A DNA stretch of 64,000 nt from Saccharomycopsis crataegensis (taxonomy: Eukaryota > Ascomycota > Saccharomycetes > Ascoideales > Saccharomycopsidaceae), in assembly GCF_037102585.1 (NCBI RefSeq), contig NW_027043829.1:2976001-3040000 (forward strand), written 5' to 3'. Both the position numbers and the translations under genes were made by a program. Below, piece after piece: positions 19,513 to 30,659 of this stretch. How positions within the stretch are numbered: the first letter of the stretch is position 1; each line of letters begins with the position of its first letter. The notes under the pieces are model-generated. The model worked only from the letters and a program-made list of their open reading frames with translations. It had not been told where the DNA came from and ran no database searches.

Positions 19513-20220
19513 TCACTTTCTGCTTTCCTCTTGAACCATCACTGTCACCAATTCTTGCAATGGACCAAAGTCCTTATCACTGACCAAGTCAAACTCCTTT
19601 GAAAATAATACAAAATGCTTCAAGCTGGTGTTCAAATGTGTTTGCAATCCCAATTCGGTAATTTCTTCGAAATGATGGCAGTAAATATGCGCGTAGACTC
19701 TAAACAATCTCTTCATGATGGTTTTAGCCAATTGCAAGAATCTGGAGGGGAAAGTGGCGTTCAATTTTGTCGGAAAAGCGTATTCATCATCAAATAATCC
19801 TTGGATCCAATTCATCAAATTCTCAACGTAAACTGGAGCACTAACACTCACCGGTTTCTTCAGACTTCCTGACCCCTGCCACAAGTATTCGTATTCATTG
19901 GTGGCGATCATTCTAGGACAAGTTTTTGGAGAACAAAACTCGGTGATCGACCCATATAACATATTGATTTGGTTATAGAAATCAACAATGTGGACAGCGA
20001 GCCATTCATTCAATTCTTCGTCCTGAGGAAGCTTCACTGCCTGAGCCAATGCCGACCCTGATCCTAACGTGGCCTCGGCAAAGTTTCTGATATCTTTATG
20101 TGATGTGATGGAGTTTGCAGCGTTGGTGTTAGATTCCTGAGGATAATAGAAGTTCTTATCCAAAAGAGACGAGTCATTTGGGGTATTATTTGCCTTCTTG
20201 AAGGCTCTGGTGGTTCTCAT
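19513..20220 (-). CDS. MOB1: Mob1 co-activator of mitotic-exit NDR kinase
   Basis: Partner and activator of Dbf2/Cbk1-type NDR kinases; Mob1 acts in mitotic exit and cytokinesis. It has 235 residues. The Mob fold is complete: AQAVKLPQDEELNEWLAVHIVDFYNQINMLYGSITEFC, then the zinc ligands CSPKTCPRM and later HIYCHHFEEI, with DFGPLQELV at the C-terminus. The N-terminal ~40 residues are variable and Asn-rich. The sequence is closer to Mob1 (MIATNEYEYLW, VSVSAPVYVENLMNWIQ) than to Mob2. One CTG codon (19861-19863) falls in the variable GSGSxKKP loop. Confidence 0.93.
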   Translation of the reverse strand: MRTTRAFKKANNTPNDSSLLDKNFYYPQESNTNAANSITSHKDIRNFAEATLGSGSALAQAVKLPQDEELNEWLAVHIVDFYNQINMLYGSITEFCSPKTCPRMIATNEYEYLWQGSGSLKKPVSVSAPVYVENLMNWIQGLFDDEYAFPTKLNATFPSRFLQLAKTIMKRLFRVYAHIYCHHFEEITELGLQTHLNTSLKHFVLFSKEFDLVSDKDFGPLQELVTVMVQEESRK

Positions 20221-20809
20221 TGTGTGAACATTGTTGAGATGTCTTCATGGAATGTTAGTTGAGGCCTGAATTAACAGGAAGAGAAAAAAGAAAAAAAGAA
20301 TAAGGCAGATTAAAAACGTACAAATTGTGAAAGAGTGACATGGTATCTGTGATAAGTAATATGAAATTGCAGTTTTTCTATAAAAAAAGAATAATGTCAA
20401 CAATATCAGTTGGGATCAAAATATTATTTGGAGTAAAAAAAAAAATCAGGCTTTCCCACTTTGTTTACCTTTTGCTGTTTGTGATCTTGCTGCGGTGCGG
20501 TTATCTGATGGTTGATGGGTGCAGAAAATAGCCCCGACATGCATTATATCTCCCCTCCCCCCTTGGTAAAAGAACCTCTGTAAAGTGAATGGTACGGAGT
20601 AGTTTATAGGTTACTATCTTATTGCATTGATTACTCATTTTATTTCATAATAGCACCTCCTTCGTTAGGGTAAATGGTCCGATGTATAGTCAATGTTACC
20701 AGTCATATTCTGCCCTCATCTCCAGATTATATAAAGTACACCAGGGAAGAAGAAACTTATCAGAAGATTATTATTCATAAATTTCACCTTCTTCCTCTTT
20801 TTCTCACTA
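20221..20809. promoter_or_regulatory. Divergent MOB1/KAR5 promoter region
   Basis: A TATA element TATATAAA (20728-20735) lies 75 nt before the KAR5 ATG. A/T tracts flank the MOB1 side. Short frames here are not credible genes. I saw no clear copy of the S. cerevisiae pheromone response element TGAAACA. Confidence 0.5.
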
Positions 20810-22168
20810 ATGAATCAAATAATGGATAGCCTATTATTCTTATACCTACTCTTTTACACTAACCAGTGCCATGGTTTAACGTTCTCATTCTTCCAAACAC
20901 CAAATGCGTTATCCACCACCAGCCATAAAACCAGTGAATTTTCAGATATTACATTAGCTTCCCAGCAAATTGATGATGAGCTCATTTCAACTATAATTAC
21001 TGATCTCCAAAAAAAATACTCAACGAGTATTGGAATGGTGGAGGACAATTTTGATGTACTGTTCCCCTTGTATGACACGGAAACTATTGATACCACATGC
21101 ATCTTGAAAGTTCTTGACCCCATTCTTGATAAATGTATTTATCATTATGACACCATCACTGATGATTTCAAAGCACAAATCGCTGCCTCATTAACAGCAT
21201 GCCAACTCAATGCCAACCATATCCTGGTCCCTAGAGACTGTGAGCTTCTTTTGTCTACCACCAGCCAAGTCAGCAGTGTTAACTATGATAGATGTATTAA
21301 AGCCCTTTTTGAATCTCCCCAATACTGGACAACCTATGATGGATGTTACAAGACAGTTGGGTATGGATGTCTCCAAGAATCATTCAAGTATCAATCAACA
21401 AAAATCATTGAGTTACATCTCAACATCACTAAACACTACCAGAAGCTAAATAAAGAAATGACTAATAATTTGAAGAAATACGCTATTTTCAAATCTGAAA
21501 TCTTACAGAAAGTTGAGACGTTGATTAAAGAAGAGATTATGGTAAAATATGAAGAGTTTGTGACTCAAGCAGAGGTGCTCAACCAGCGTCACATGTCGGT
21601 AATACAGACAAATGAAGCTAGACAAATCGAGAAGTTGAATGGTTTATATTGGAAGAATATTGAAGATAATCTCAGTGAGCTAGATGATTTGTTTTTTGAA
21701 AAGAAACTTGATATGTACCATTTCTTTGAAGTTCTGAAAATGACATTGTCCAATTCGGTTGATGAACTACGAAAAAGCGTACAAACTAGTAACAGAGAGA
21801 TTTTAAACCACAGTGAATTATTTACGAAGAAATTGAATTCAACAATGATTAAAATAGAGCGGCTAGAATCAAAATTCAACTTTTTGGTGGATTTTATAAA
21901 TGGTTTTGATATCACTGCGAAATTCAAGAAGATGGCAACATTAGTGAGGTTTTTCATTGACTACATGAACTATTTTTTCATTGCCGCTGTCATTTGCTAT
22001 AGTGTTTTTTACTACTTGTTTTCAAAGTGGGTCAGTTTTCTAGTGTCTCCTCGATCAAAAACCTCGCTTTTCAAAAAACTCATCAAGCTTTTGGTGTGTA
22101 ATATGGTGGCGTTTCTTATTGGTAGATCGTTGGTGCATTGTATCAGTGATTTGCGACGGAATGTCTGA
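20810..22168 (+). CDS. KAR5: Nuclear-fusion (karyogamy) membrane protein
   Basis: Kar5/Tht1/Brambleberry family protein, needed for nuclear envelope fusion after mating. It has 452 residues. An N-terminal signal peptide (LLFLYLLFYTNQCHG) leads into a Cys-containing lumenal domain with the family block SPQYWTTYDGCYK and AQIAASLTACQLN. A long coiled-coil region follows (about residues 205-375). The C-terminus has two hydrophobic segments (NYFFIAAVICYSVFYYLF and VCNMVAFLIGRSLVHCI). A second in-frame ATG four codons downstream (20822) would also give an intact signal peptide. Its presence suggests that a sexual programme is retained. Confidence 0.9.
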   Translation: MNQIMDSLLFLYLLFYTNQCHGLTFSFFQTPNALSTTSHKTSEFSDITLASQQIDDELISTIITDLQKKYSTSIGMVEDNFDVLFPLYDTETIDTTCILKVLDPILDKCIYHYDTITDDFKAQIAASLTACQLNANHILVPRDCELLLSTTSQVSSVNYDRCIKALFESPQYWTTYDGCYKTVGYGCLQESFKYQSTKIIELHLNITKHYQKLNKEMTNNLKKYAIFKSEILQKVETLIKEEIMVKYEEFVTQAEVLNQRHMSVIQTNEARQIEKLNGLYWKNIEDNLSELDDLFFEKKLDMYHFFEVLKMTLSNSVDELRKSVQTSNREILNHSELFTKKLNSTMIKIERLESKFNFLVDFINGFDITAKFKKMATLVRFFIDYMNYFFIAAVICYSVFYYLFSKWVSFLVSPRSKTSLFKKLIKLLVCNMVAFLIGRSLVHCISDLRRNV

Positions 22169-22869
22169 CTTTCAGCCTCTTTGCTTTGCCTCTTCTTCGC
22201 ATTCCACTTTCATGTCATTCTCTTTCTAACGTTATTATTATTGTCTCATATTTTGTAAGTTCTGGCCATCGAGTTAAGCTCAGGGGAAAAGAAACTTTCA
22301 TGTTGAGAAAAACCATAAAAAGCAAAGGAAAGATGCGTTGTGGGGAGTCTGGTCTATTGTTATTCAAATTAAACTTCACCTCAACGCTTTTCTTTTTTTC
22401 CCTCAATTTTTTAATTTCTCAATCGCTCAATAAGATAGTAATTACATGTCATAACGACATAATATATTTTAGAGTGATTTTAAACCGAGCACAGTGAAAT
22501 AATATCAATGATGTGGATATCGTATCATAATGCTTCCAATAATAGTTGGAATTAAATCAGGCACCAAAAGGAAATAAAGTAGTGGACCCCATAAAAAAAG
22601 AAAAGGTTTACAGTGAATAACCCCCTTGCAGACTGTCCTGCCTCGGAAAGATCAAGTTGACGAAATGAAAGTCTATCAATTGAAAAAAAAAAAAAGAAAG
22701 ATCAATGATCTCATGAAACATCAGCATCTTTGAGGGATATATATATATATATATATAAATATAAATATAATCTTTCCTCCCTAGTATCATTATCCTTTTG
22801 AAAATTTCATTTTTTTTTGGTCCTCCAATATCTTACCAACTTTTATAATTTTATTTTTATTCAGAAATA
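22169..22869. other. Intergenic region before the secreted DPBB gene
   Basis: AT-rich 3' and promoter DNA with an alternating TA stretch at about 22739-22757 and an oligo(A) at 22682-22694. No additional gene was seen. Confidence 0.55.
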
Positions 22870-23577
22870 ATGCTTCACAAATCATTTACTCTTTTATCTT
22901 TGCTTTCAGCAACAGTGTTTGCTTCGAATCATGAACACCACCATGGAGATTCAGACTCCGATAGTAACAGCACTACTACCAGCACCGATATATCTTTCAA
23001 TCATTGGAATGTTTCTGGTTGTGGGGGTAACTCCTCTATAAGTTCCAACAGGACTACTATTGAAAGCTCCGAACTTGGTGCGGACCTCACCAAAGACTCT
23101 TATTCTACTACTTTGACTTCTGTTGCTTCTACCTTAGTCACTTCCACCATAACTGCTCATCATCTGGATACTACTTCTGTATCTAATCTAGATGATGCTT
23201 CTAGTCTGGATGATGCTTCTGCTTCTGCTTCTAACCTGTTCACCGCTTCTGCTTCTTCCTCTTCTTCTAGTTACGCCGGTAGAGGTACTTATTGGACCCC
23301 CGATAGCACCGATGCCTGCGGAATTACCGCAGGGCCAAATGACCTCGTTGCTGCCATCGGAATCAACTTGTATGACTCCAATACCAACAGCAATTATATA
23401 AGCGGGTACTGTGGTAAGAAAATCAATATCAACTATCAGGGGAAGTCTGTCCTGGTGACAGTTGTCGATGCTTGTGCTACTTGTGGTGACCAGGATTTGG
23501 ATTTATCCCCTTCTGCGTTTGCTGCTTTAGCCGATCTTTCAATTGGGGAGATTCAGCTTAGTTGGTCCTGGGCTTAG
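22870..23577 (+). CDS. Secreted double-psi beta-barrel (expansin/barwin-like) protein
   Basis: 235 residues. A signal peptide (MLHKSFTLLSLLSATVFAS) is followed by a His/Asp-rich short segment and a long Ser/Thr-rich, probably O-mannosylated, linker (about 30-138). The C-terminal ~95 residues fit the RlpA-like double-psi beta-barrel fold: GRGTYWTPDSTDACGI, LVAAIGINLYDS, GYCGKKININYQGKSVLV and VTVVDACATCGDQDLDLS. Paired Cys at CGI, YCG, DACATCG match the barwin/expansin disulphide pattern. Fungal relatives are cell-wall or secreted proteins, some annotated as riboflavin-aldehyde-forming-like. No catalytic activity can be assigned. There is no GPI signal, so it is likely released. Confidence 0.85.
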   Translation: MLHKSFTLLSLLSATVFASNHEHHHGDSDSDSNSTTTSTDISFNHWNVSGCGGNSSISSNRTTIESSELGADLTKDSYSTTLTSVASTLVTSTITAHHLDTTSVSNLDDASSLDDASASASNLFTASASSSSSSYAGRGTYWTPDSTDACGITAGPNDLVAAIGINLYDSNTNSNYISGYCGKKININYQGKSVLVTVVDACATCGDQDLDLSPSAFAALADLSIGEIQLSWSWA

Positions 23578-24242
23578 TATTACTGGTGAAGATTCTAAAT
23601 AGATAATATACAAAAGATATAATATATAATAATGATAATAATATACATAGGTATACTTGAATGCCTTATCCAGTAAAGACCTTAAGTATCCCCTTAGAGT
23701 TGCATATAGACATCAGTACCCGCATTATTTGGAACGTTCTCACGCCCGGCTTTACGGAAGATGGTCGCTAAATTTACGTCAAGCGGAAAACTTTAGCTGA
23801 ATAAGACAATGGAAATCGCTAAGTGGTGTGTTGTCCCTAGAGATCGTTAGTGCTTGTTTTTTTAGTTCGTGTTGTTTCATGCAAAGTCTAACGGGATATA
23901 TTCCTCCCCCAGGAAAATTTTTTTCTTCTTCCTCAATTCTTGAATATTTATTGTTACAATAATTTCTAATGGATACAGTGACTCTCCTGTGTCCAACCGT
24001 TACATAATAGTGCAAATCTTCTCGCAACAAAGTGGTTGCTTACACCATACGTTTCATATAGCTCTTTTTGGTTATCGGAGCGATTGGACCCATTGTTCTG
24101 GAGAGGTAGCAGCAGCAGCAGCAGCAAATCACCTCAGCCTTTTTTCATCTGATTTTTTTTTTTAATTAATCTCCTTAATCATTACTATTACTCTCCCCTC
24201 CTCAACCACCAGTGTCTCCTTGCCTGGAATCATTACCACAAG
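23578..24242. other. Intergenic region before the haspin gene
   Basis: Holds an AGC repeat (GCAGCAGCAGCAGCAGC, about 24108-24124) and a pyrimidine-rich leader. A minus-strand open stretch at 23779-24030 lacks family character and is rejected. Confidence 0.55.
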
Positions 24243-25014
24243 ATGAGTCTCCTAGAGCACAATTCCCCTTTCAACAATGAAGACAACTTCGACTCGTCGT
24301 TCCAGATGGAAACCAACTTGGAGTTCAACAAGATCATGGAATCGGTGGATGAAAGGGAAAACAAGCTCCTCTCATCAAAGAATAAGAATATCAACTTAGG
24401 AGAATTGTTGGAAAAGGATAAAGCTCTTCAGAAAAAACGCCTCCTGCTTGCAGAGAGCAACACCAAACCAAAAACAAAACTGTTGTTGGCGTCATCCCCC
24501 CTCAGCTTGGACCTACAGCAGCCACAGTATGCTAGGAACTTATCCTCAAAAGGAGGCTCCTCTGCTGAAAAGGACCGGTATAGTCGTTTCTCTATGATGT
24601 CTGACCTCTCTTTTACCTTTCCAGACGTCCCAGAGAGCCCTACTGACCCCAAGGCATTCACGAAAACGCCAAACCAACGTTATTCCACAATCTCTAACGG
24701 GTCTTCTAGATTTGTCATCCAAAAAAGATCTAACAACTCTCTCAAATACCGGGATAGAGTCTCGAAAACTTCTAGTGGGGGTAAAAGATCCGCTTATATT
24801 TCAGGAGCTACCGTTGATAGTAGACGAACCAGTAACACTGTGAATTCTCACAGCAGTGGCGGCAGTAACACCAACTCCAGAATCATTGCCCCAAGGTATA
24901 AAGTTGAGCGGTCATATTCTAATGATTCGTCATTCATTGGCTATCGCAACTCAGTACGGTCGTTTTCTACTACCGTTGATGGGTCGATAAGGTTCTTTGA
25001 CGCCGTTTCGATTA

Positions 25015-25045
<31 letters not shown>

Positions 25046-28000
25046 CAATGCCTTCGATGATAGTGACATGATTGGCAGCAGGTTTAGCCGATTGAAAGCC
25101 GGAGCCCCCGGAATCGTTGGGGTAAATATTGTCAATAAAAATAGTAACATCCACGAAATTGAGGACCTGTTTGGATTGAGTCATGGTCTTTTGGATGAAG
25201 ATGTCGTGGATGATAATAATAGCGATAAACACACCATCCTATCGAACTCAACCTCAATCATTCCTCCTAATAAACAAAAAAAGAATCTCAAACGCAAAGA
25301 AATGACAATTGATATTGCTGGAGCTCAAAGTGTCCACACCGCCACCTTGACATTGGATGATGATGCTTCTATAGGCTCCAATGCATCTTCATTGCCATCA
25401 CCGTCTTCCGAATTATTGAAATTATCATTTGAATCTTTGCCCGGTATTCACAGCCCCACAGAACTCAAGTTTGGCAATATTGACGATTCTGCCAGGGGAA
25501 AAAGCAGGAACTCCAAAAATCAAAACGACCTTCTATCAACTTCAAGAACTAAGAAGTTGGCTTCCACTCCTACTTCTGAGACTTTCAGAACCTCTCATTT
25601 TAGAAATTTCTCGACCCCAGCCAACATATATCTGCCAAGTTCTCAATATTCTGAAGATACCCAATCGCTGAAGAAAAAGCCATCAAATGTCTCGATGCCG
25701 TTAAGATCCTCAGGTTCAATGAGAAGGGACAACTCTTCCAACTTCCGCAGCATTGAAACAAGTTTCGATGATACTTCAGACTTGACCGCAGTGGTTAGCT
25801 CTAGTAGTCGTCCGTCCAAACACAACGATCGCTCATCAAATTTTGATAAGTCTTCAATCACCAATAGCTCCGAGTCTCAAAATGTGCAGTTGAAAACCAA
25901 AAAGCTTGTGAAGAAGTTTTCCAAACCGTTCTTCAGTAATAACAGCAACAAGAAATCTTCATCCGATACGTACAAACTGCAATCTCTGACAACTTCAAAA
26001 ATCCATCATAAGAAAAGTTTCTCTCTTACCTCTCGCAAACCTTCCGATCCTCTTAAGTTTGTTGATCCATCATTTTCAGAAAGCCTGCCCACTGCCACTC
26101 CATTAGGTAATGGTATCTCCAGTACAACGATTCCGTTGAATGGCAATGTTTTGACATCAGCAGTTCCTTCTACCCCAAACACCAGCTCTTCAGGTTCCGG
26201 ATTCAAATTCAAATTCCATAAGAGAAACATCAGTATGGTTAACACTAATTTGAAAGAAAAAATGTTTTCTCGTAATGACAGTACCGGCTCAGTCACTTCG
26301 TACTCCCACATGAATAACTCTAGCATTAGTACCACCAGCTCCAGCATTTTTTCTCATGAGAATAAACTGAAGGCAACTCCGCAATCCCTTGCCAGTGTTG
26401 TTACCGGCGGTGGGACCAACAATACTAACGCTAATGGACCTGCTCCCCCAAATGGATTATTTGCCAGTGACTATGGTGCTTTGCTCAGTACTGAAGTGCT
26501 TGCGAAATATGGAAAGATCTTGCTTGGGGCCACTCCTGCCAGAAAAATTGCCGAAGAAAATAAAATCAATTATTTAGATCTTCACAATTTAATGAATTTG
26601 TGTAACTCAAATAATAATTTGATTTTAGAATTTGGAGATTTTATCCAGTTAAGGTTGAAAGAAATTAAGAATAAGATGCAATTCAAGAAATATTCCGAGC
26701 TGCCTTATAGCGAGATTTTCATTGAAGAGTCTTTAAAATCCAAAAAAATTACTAATGTTTTGAAAATTATTCCGTTTAATGCTGGAGGGAAAGTAAGTGT
26801 TACTGATTCTGAATCTTCTTTGGGATCATCCTCATCATCGTCGTTATCCTCATCTAGTAAAAGATCTTACAGAACATCTAATGACATGTACTCTATCCAA
26901 TCGGCGATTCAGGAAATGAGTATCATCACAAAATTGCAGAATTGCCAAGGTTTTATTAATTTAAAATCTGCGGTCGTGGTCAAAGGGGAATACTCTAAAG
27001 AATTACTCAAGGAGTGGGATTTTAACCATATTATCAGCCAGTCGAATCTTAAAAAGAAACGACCAGACTATTACAAAAGAAACCAATTATACTTGATTTT
27101 GGTACTAGATTACGGAGGATTGACTTTAAAAGATTATAATGTACAATCATGGCATCAAGCAAATAAGATTTTCTGGAACTTGACTAGGGTGTTGAAAACC
27201 TCTGAGCTATTGTATAAATTCGAGCATCGTGATTTGAATTGGGAAAATGTGTTGATTAACGATATTTTGGAAGAAGAGGACGATTGTGAAGAAGGATTAG
27301 GAATTTATAAGAGCCGTGGAAACCGTAGTGCCACTTCTTTTAATGAGGTTTATGCATCAGAGGATGATGCTGATGATGATGAAACTACGGCTTCGGAAAC
27401 AAAGAACAAGTATACTTTGGACCTACGAATTTCTCTTATTGACTTTGCTTTCTCCAGAATCACAACTTCTCAAAAAGTTTTTTCCATGGACTTGTCGAAA
27501 CTCGTTAATAATTCTGATGTCATTGGAAAGTTGTTGGATGATGATTATCGCTTTGACGTGTATCAATTGATCCAACAAGAAATCAAATCTCAAATGAAGA
27601 TGGATTCTGAAACTACAGAGCATAACATCGATATAGATGATTCTCAGGAAATTAATTGGGATTGTTGCTGTCCAAGAACCAATATAATTTGGCTACATTA
27701 TATTGTTGACAAATTAATAACCAGCAAGAACTTGAAACCTATTGATAAGCCAAGATCCATACAACATCACAGTAAAAATAATATCAAGAGGCGTATTGGT
27801 GAGAGCAGGTCATCCTATAATAAGCAAGTGACCGGAAGAGGTGATAACACCGTTGGTCAAAAATCAATTCTTAGAAAACCAAAAGTGGCAGAGTACCTCG
27901 ACGTCGAGAATTCTCCTAATTTCAGCAAGCTTGAACAAGAGGAATTGTTTGAAATTAATGAGTATAAGAGTTACAAAGCTCTAGAGTATCTTCATAAATC

Positions 28001-28244
28001 ATTAGATCCGAGAGTTTCATCATCAACCTTGATTCCCACTGAAGCTGCCACCAAGTCTTCTACATCATCGATCCAATTGAAGTCTGCAAAACATGAACCA
28101 TTTTTCAAATCGGTGTTGGATGATTTTGGCGATTTATTCGAGCTATACAAAAGCAAATATTTCAGAGAAGAAGTTCATTTTGAGGACTTTGATAACTTGG
28201 ACCAGATTTTGAAGTGGGGAGAATTGAACGAGTTAATCGTTTAA
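24243..28244 (+). CDS. ALK1: Haspin-type Ser/Thr kinase
   Basis: Haspin kinases phosphorylate histone H3 Thr3 in mitosis; yeast members are Alk1/Alk2. It has 1333 residues. The first ~740 are disordered, Ser/Asn/Thr-rich, with an 11-Asp run near 258-268. The kinase domain starts near 745. It has a VLKIIPF strand carrying the Lys, an EMSIITKL alpha-C region, the hinge LYLILVLDYGG, the catalytic loop HRDLNWENVLI (His995-Arg-Asp997), and IDFAFSR in place of DFG (Asp1067), close to the haspin DYT. Two inserts are seen: a Ser-rich one after the VLKIIPF strand and an acidic one (EEEDDCEEG... to DDADDDETT) between the catalytic loop and Asp1067. The catalytic Lys, Asp and Asn are present, so it should be active. 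Confidence 0.88.
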
Positions 28245-28626
28245 ATGATTAATCATAATAATAATAATAAAAATAAAAAGAAGTGTCTGACAAATAAAAA
28301 GCCTTCTATCACTTAATTTCTGTTTCTTTTATATTTTTACTTTATTTCATTTTTTCTTCTTTTAGTTCTTTTCGAGTTAGTAATATAGCTCGCCCAAAAC
28401 ATTTACTGCTGAGTTTTTAATTCTATCCTTTTATTATTTTTTGCTATGTTATTCTAGAAATGACATATATATTATATCTATCGCTTTCTAATGGTTATTT
28501 GCCATTTTTAGAAGTTTCTATTACATACATGATGTAGATTATGATAAGTAATTCAAAAAAGAGCGTTACCAGCCCTATAAGTACCACAAAAATGGTAATC
28601 ACATGTCAAAGAATAAATACCATGGA
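28245..28626. other. AT-rich spacer downstream of haspin
   Basis: 3' region with AAT repeats near 28256-28270 and T-rich tracts. It leads into the hairpin repeat. No gene was seen. Confidence 0.5.
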
Positions 28627-28825
28627 AACGGTTTCTTCAGGTGTTTGGGTTAATATGCATATACCATATTGGAGGATACATAGGTGTTGGGATTAATATA
28701 TACATACCATGTCCACGGTATATGCATTAAGAACCATAATAGTGGTATATAAACATTAACCCGAACACCTATAAATCCTCCAACATGGTATATGCATATT
28801 AACCCAAACACCTGAAGAAACCGTT
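28627..28825. repeat. 200-bp inverted repeat made of four 43-bp units
   Basis: The left arm contains two direct copies, 43 bp apart, of a unit beginning GGTGTTTGGGTTAATATGCA (about 28640 and 28683). The right arm contains two copies in reverse, also 43 bp apart (ending about 28769 and 28812). The outer 50 bp of the arms match with about one mismatch (AACGGTTTCTTCAGGTGTTT at 28627 against its complement ending at 28825). The inner part diverges, leaving a short spacer centred near 28726. A related half unit (GCATTAAATACCGCC, AGGTGT) follows at about 28837-28862. There is no coding content and no target-site duplication that I could see. Confidence 0.85.
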
Positions 28826-28949
28826 AATTTGGCACATGCATTAAATACCGCCAAATAGGTGTATTACAGATTAACTAATGAATTCCTTGGTAGACACTTT
28901 CACTGATTAGTGCAATCAATTATATAGTGTAGTAAACAGAGGATGTGAA

Positions 28950-30201
28950 CTCATATCTTTGTGATCAGATACTGACCTTAATATTTCGGTGCTCACATTT
29001 TCATTATTCTTGATTTCCCCAACGTCTGCTGCGAATGGGTGTAAGTTTGATTGATTAGGTTGTTTTGAAAATAGTGCCACGAACATTTTCAAATTCGACT
29101 TAACCAATACGCTGTCACCAGCAGGCTATAAAAATTCTGGTAGTCCATCATTCTTCGGGTCTTATAATTCCTAGAGTAATTCAATTGCTTTAAATCTTGG
29201 TGAGGTTGTAGTGCTTAGATCCTATTTCTGGTCGGATGATGTTGGAAAGTACAATTTCAAAGTGAGCACAAGCGGGATTGCCTACGTTTATATTGGCTCG
29301 GAAAATGCATTTGCTTGTGGAGATATTCTCACTCAAGATATATATCTGGTTCAGTTGCTGGCTTAGGTATTGGTAAGGCTCCCATCGATGGTTTAACTGG
29401 ACTGAGCTCTTTTAGTGTTCATTTGGAGTCTTCAGGGGTACCATTACTACTCCAGTTCATAAATACAGGTACACTGGCTACTTTCTTCTCTTAAAATGTT
29501 GATTTGAATGGTTATCCTATGCTAAGTAGATTCCTCACTCCATATGTGAGTGAATCTTTGTGTAATAATACCGAATCATCTACGACATCTACGTCGTCTA
29601 AAACTTCCAGTGGCTCTACAACTTCCAGTAGCTCTATCATTTCTATCATTTCCACCACCTCTATATCCTGCACAACATCTACAACTTCTAGTAGCTCCAC
29701 CACTTCTACGATATCTACAAATTCTAGTAGTTCTACCACGTCCAATACTTCGAACACTTCTAGCAGTTCCATAGCCCCTGCACCATCTACTTCCCCTACA
29801 CCATCTACCACTTCTGAATCGCCTGCCTTTTCTGAGCCGTCTACTATTTCTGGACCACCTACCGCATCAGGATCATCCACCAATTCTGAGCCGCCTACTA
29901 CGTCTGGGTCATCCACCATAGCAGGACCTTCTACAGCACCAGCCACTACTCCTAAATCTTGGGAGTTTCCACTAAATCTACTATACAAACCACCACATTA
30001 ACCACATCAACATGTTAGGAGTCCTCTACAATGCTTACCACCTCTTGGGAACCTTCCAATATTACTTCATTTTCAACAACTTCTTCGACTTACACCACCC
30101 CTTCAATTGATACCCAATCATTGAATAATGGGTTGACTGTTTGGAGATCGGGTATATTGGCTATGTTATCTTCTGGTTTATTGGTGCATTTAATTTTATG
30201 A
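28950..30201 (+). pseudogene. Decayed GPI-anchored GLEYA-type adhesin gene
   Basis: Three recognisable parts occur in adhesin order but in three different reading phases. First, a signal-like hydrophobic segment (VLTFSLFLISPTSAANGC, from about 28989) runs into a GLEYA/PA14-like domain whose core reads YFWSDDVGKYNFKV and AYVYIGSENAFACGD (about 29223-29316); this frame has internal stops. Second, a Ser/Thr-rich stalk of about 160 residues (about 29510-29998). Third, a C-terminal GPI-attachment-like end (NNGLTVWRSGILAMLSSG..., stop at 30199-30201). At least two frameshifts and several stops separate them. It is a host cell-surface gene in decay. The start is approximate. Confidence 0.75.
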
Positions 30202-30659
30202 GTTGTTTCAGTCAACACTATCACTATTTGAACCGATTGTCTTTTGATTTTATTTGCTTTTTTTTTATTTATTTTTTGTTACCTATATTCCTGTGGGAAT
30301 CAGTTCTGCTAATACATATATTTGTCCAATAATCAATAATTTATGATATCTTGAGTAACTACACAATAGTATAGTATTCTCTGTAACAGTAGCAAAAATT
30401 TATGTATGCTGGAGCGCCTGTAGCATCATCAGCTTACCCTCCCCAAAAAGAATCCCAAAAGGCAAAAAAATAAAAAATCACATCGAGGGAAAAAAAAACA
30501 TACTCCAAAGACTCGTCATCTTCGTTTTAGGCAATAAAAAAATAAAAAGTGAACTGTGTGTTATTGTTCGAGGGGGAAAAACAAACAAACTCATTGACAT
30601 TTTGACAACTAGGGAAAACTGACAAAAAAATAACGGGAAATTCAAGAAAAAGAAAAGGC
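30202..30659. promoter_or_regulatory. Spacer and promoter before the 30660 gene
   Basis: T-rich tract at about 30259-30280 and A-rich runs near 30470-30492 and 30536-30550, close to the next ATG. Nothing else was seen. Confidence 0.45.

Noticed and set aside
28627-28825. Reading the inverted repeat as ends of a transposon
   Set aside because: No transposase, internal cargo or target-site duplication; the arms nearly meet.
29512-29988. Minus-strand 158-codon frame rich in Val/Glu/Asp
   Set aside because: It is the antisense shadow of the Ser/Thr-rich adhesin stalk.
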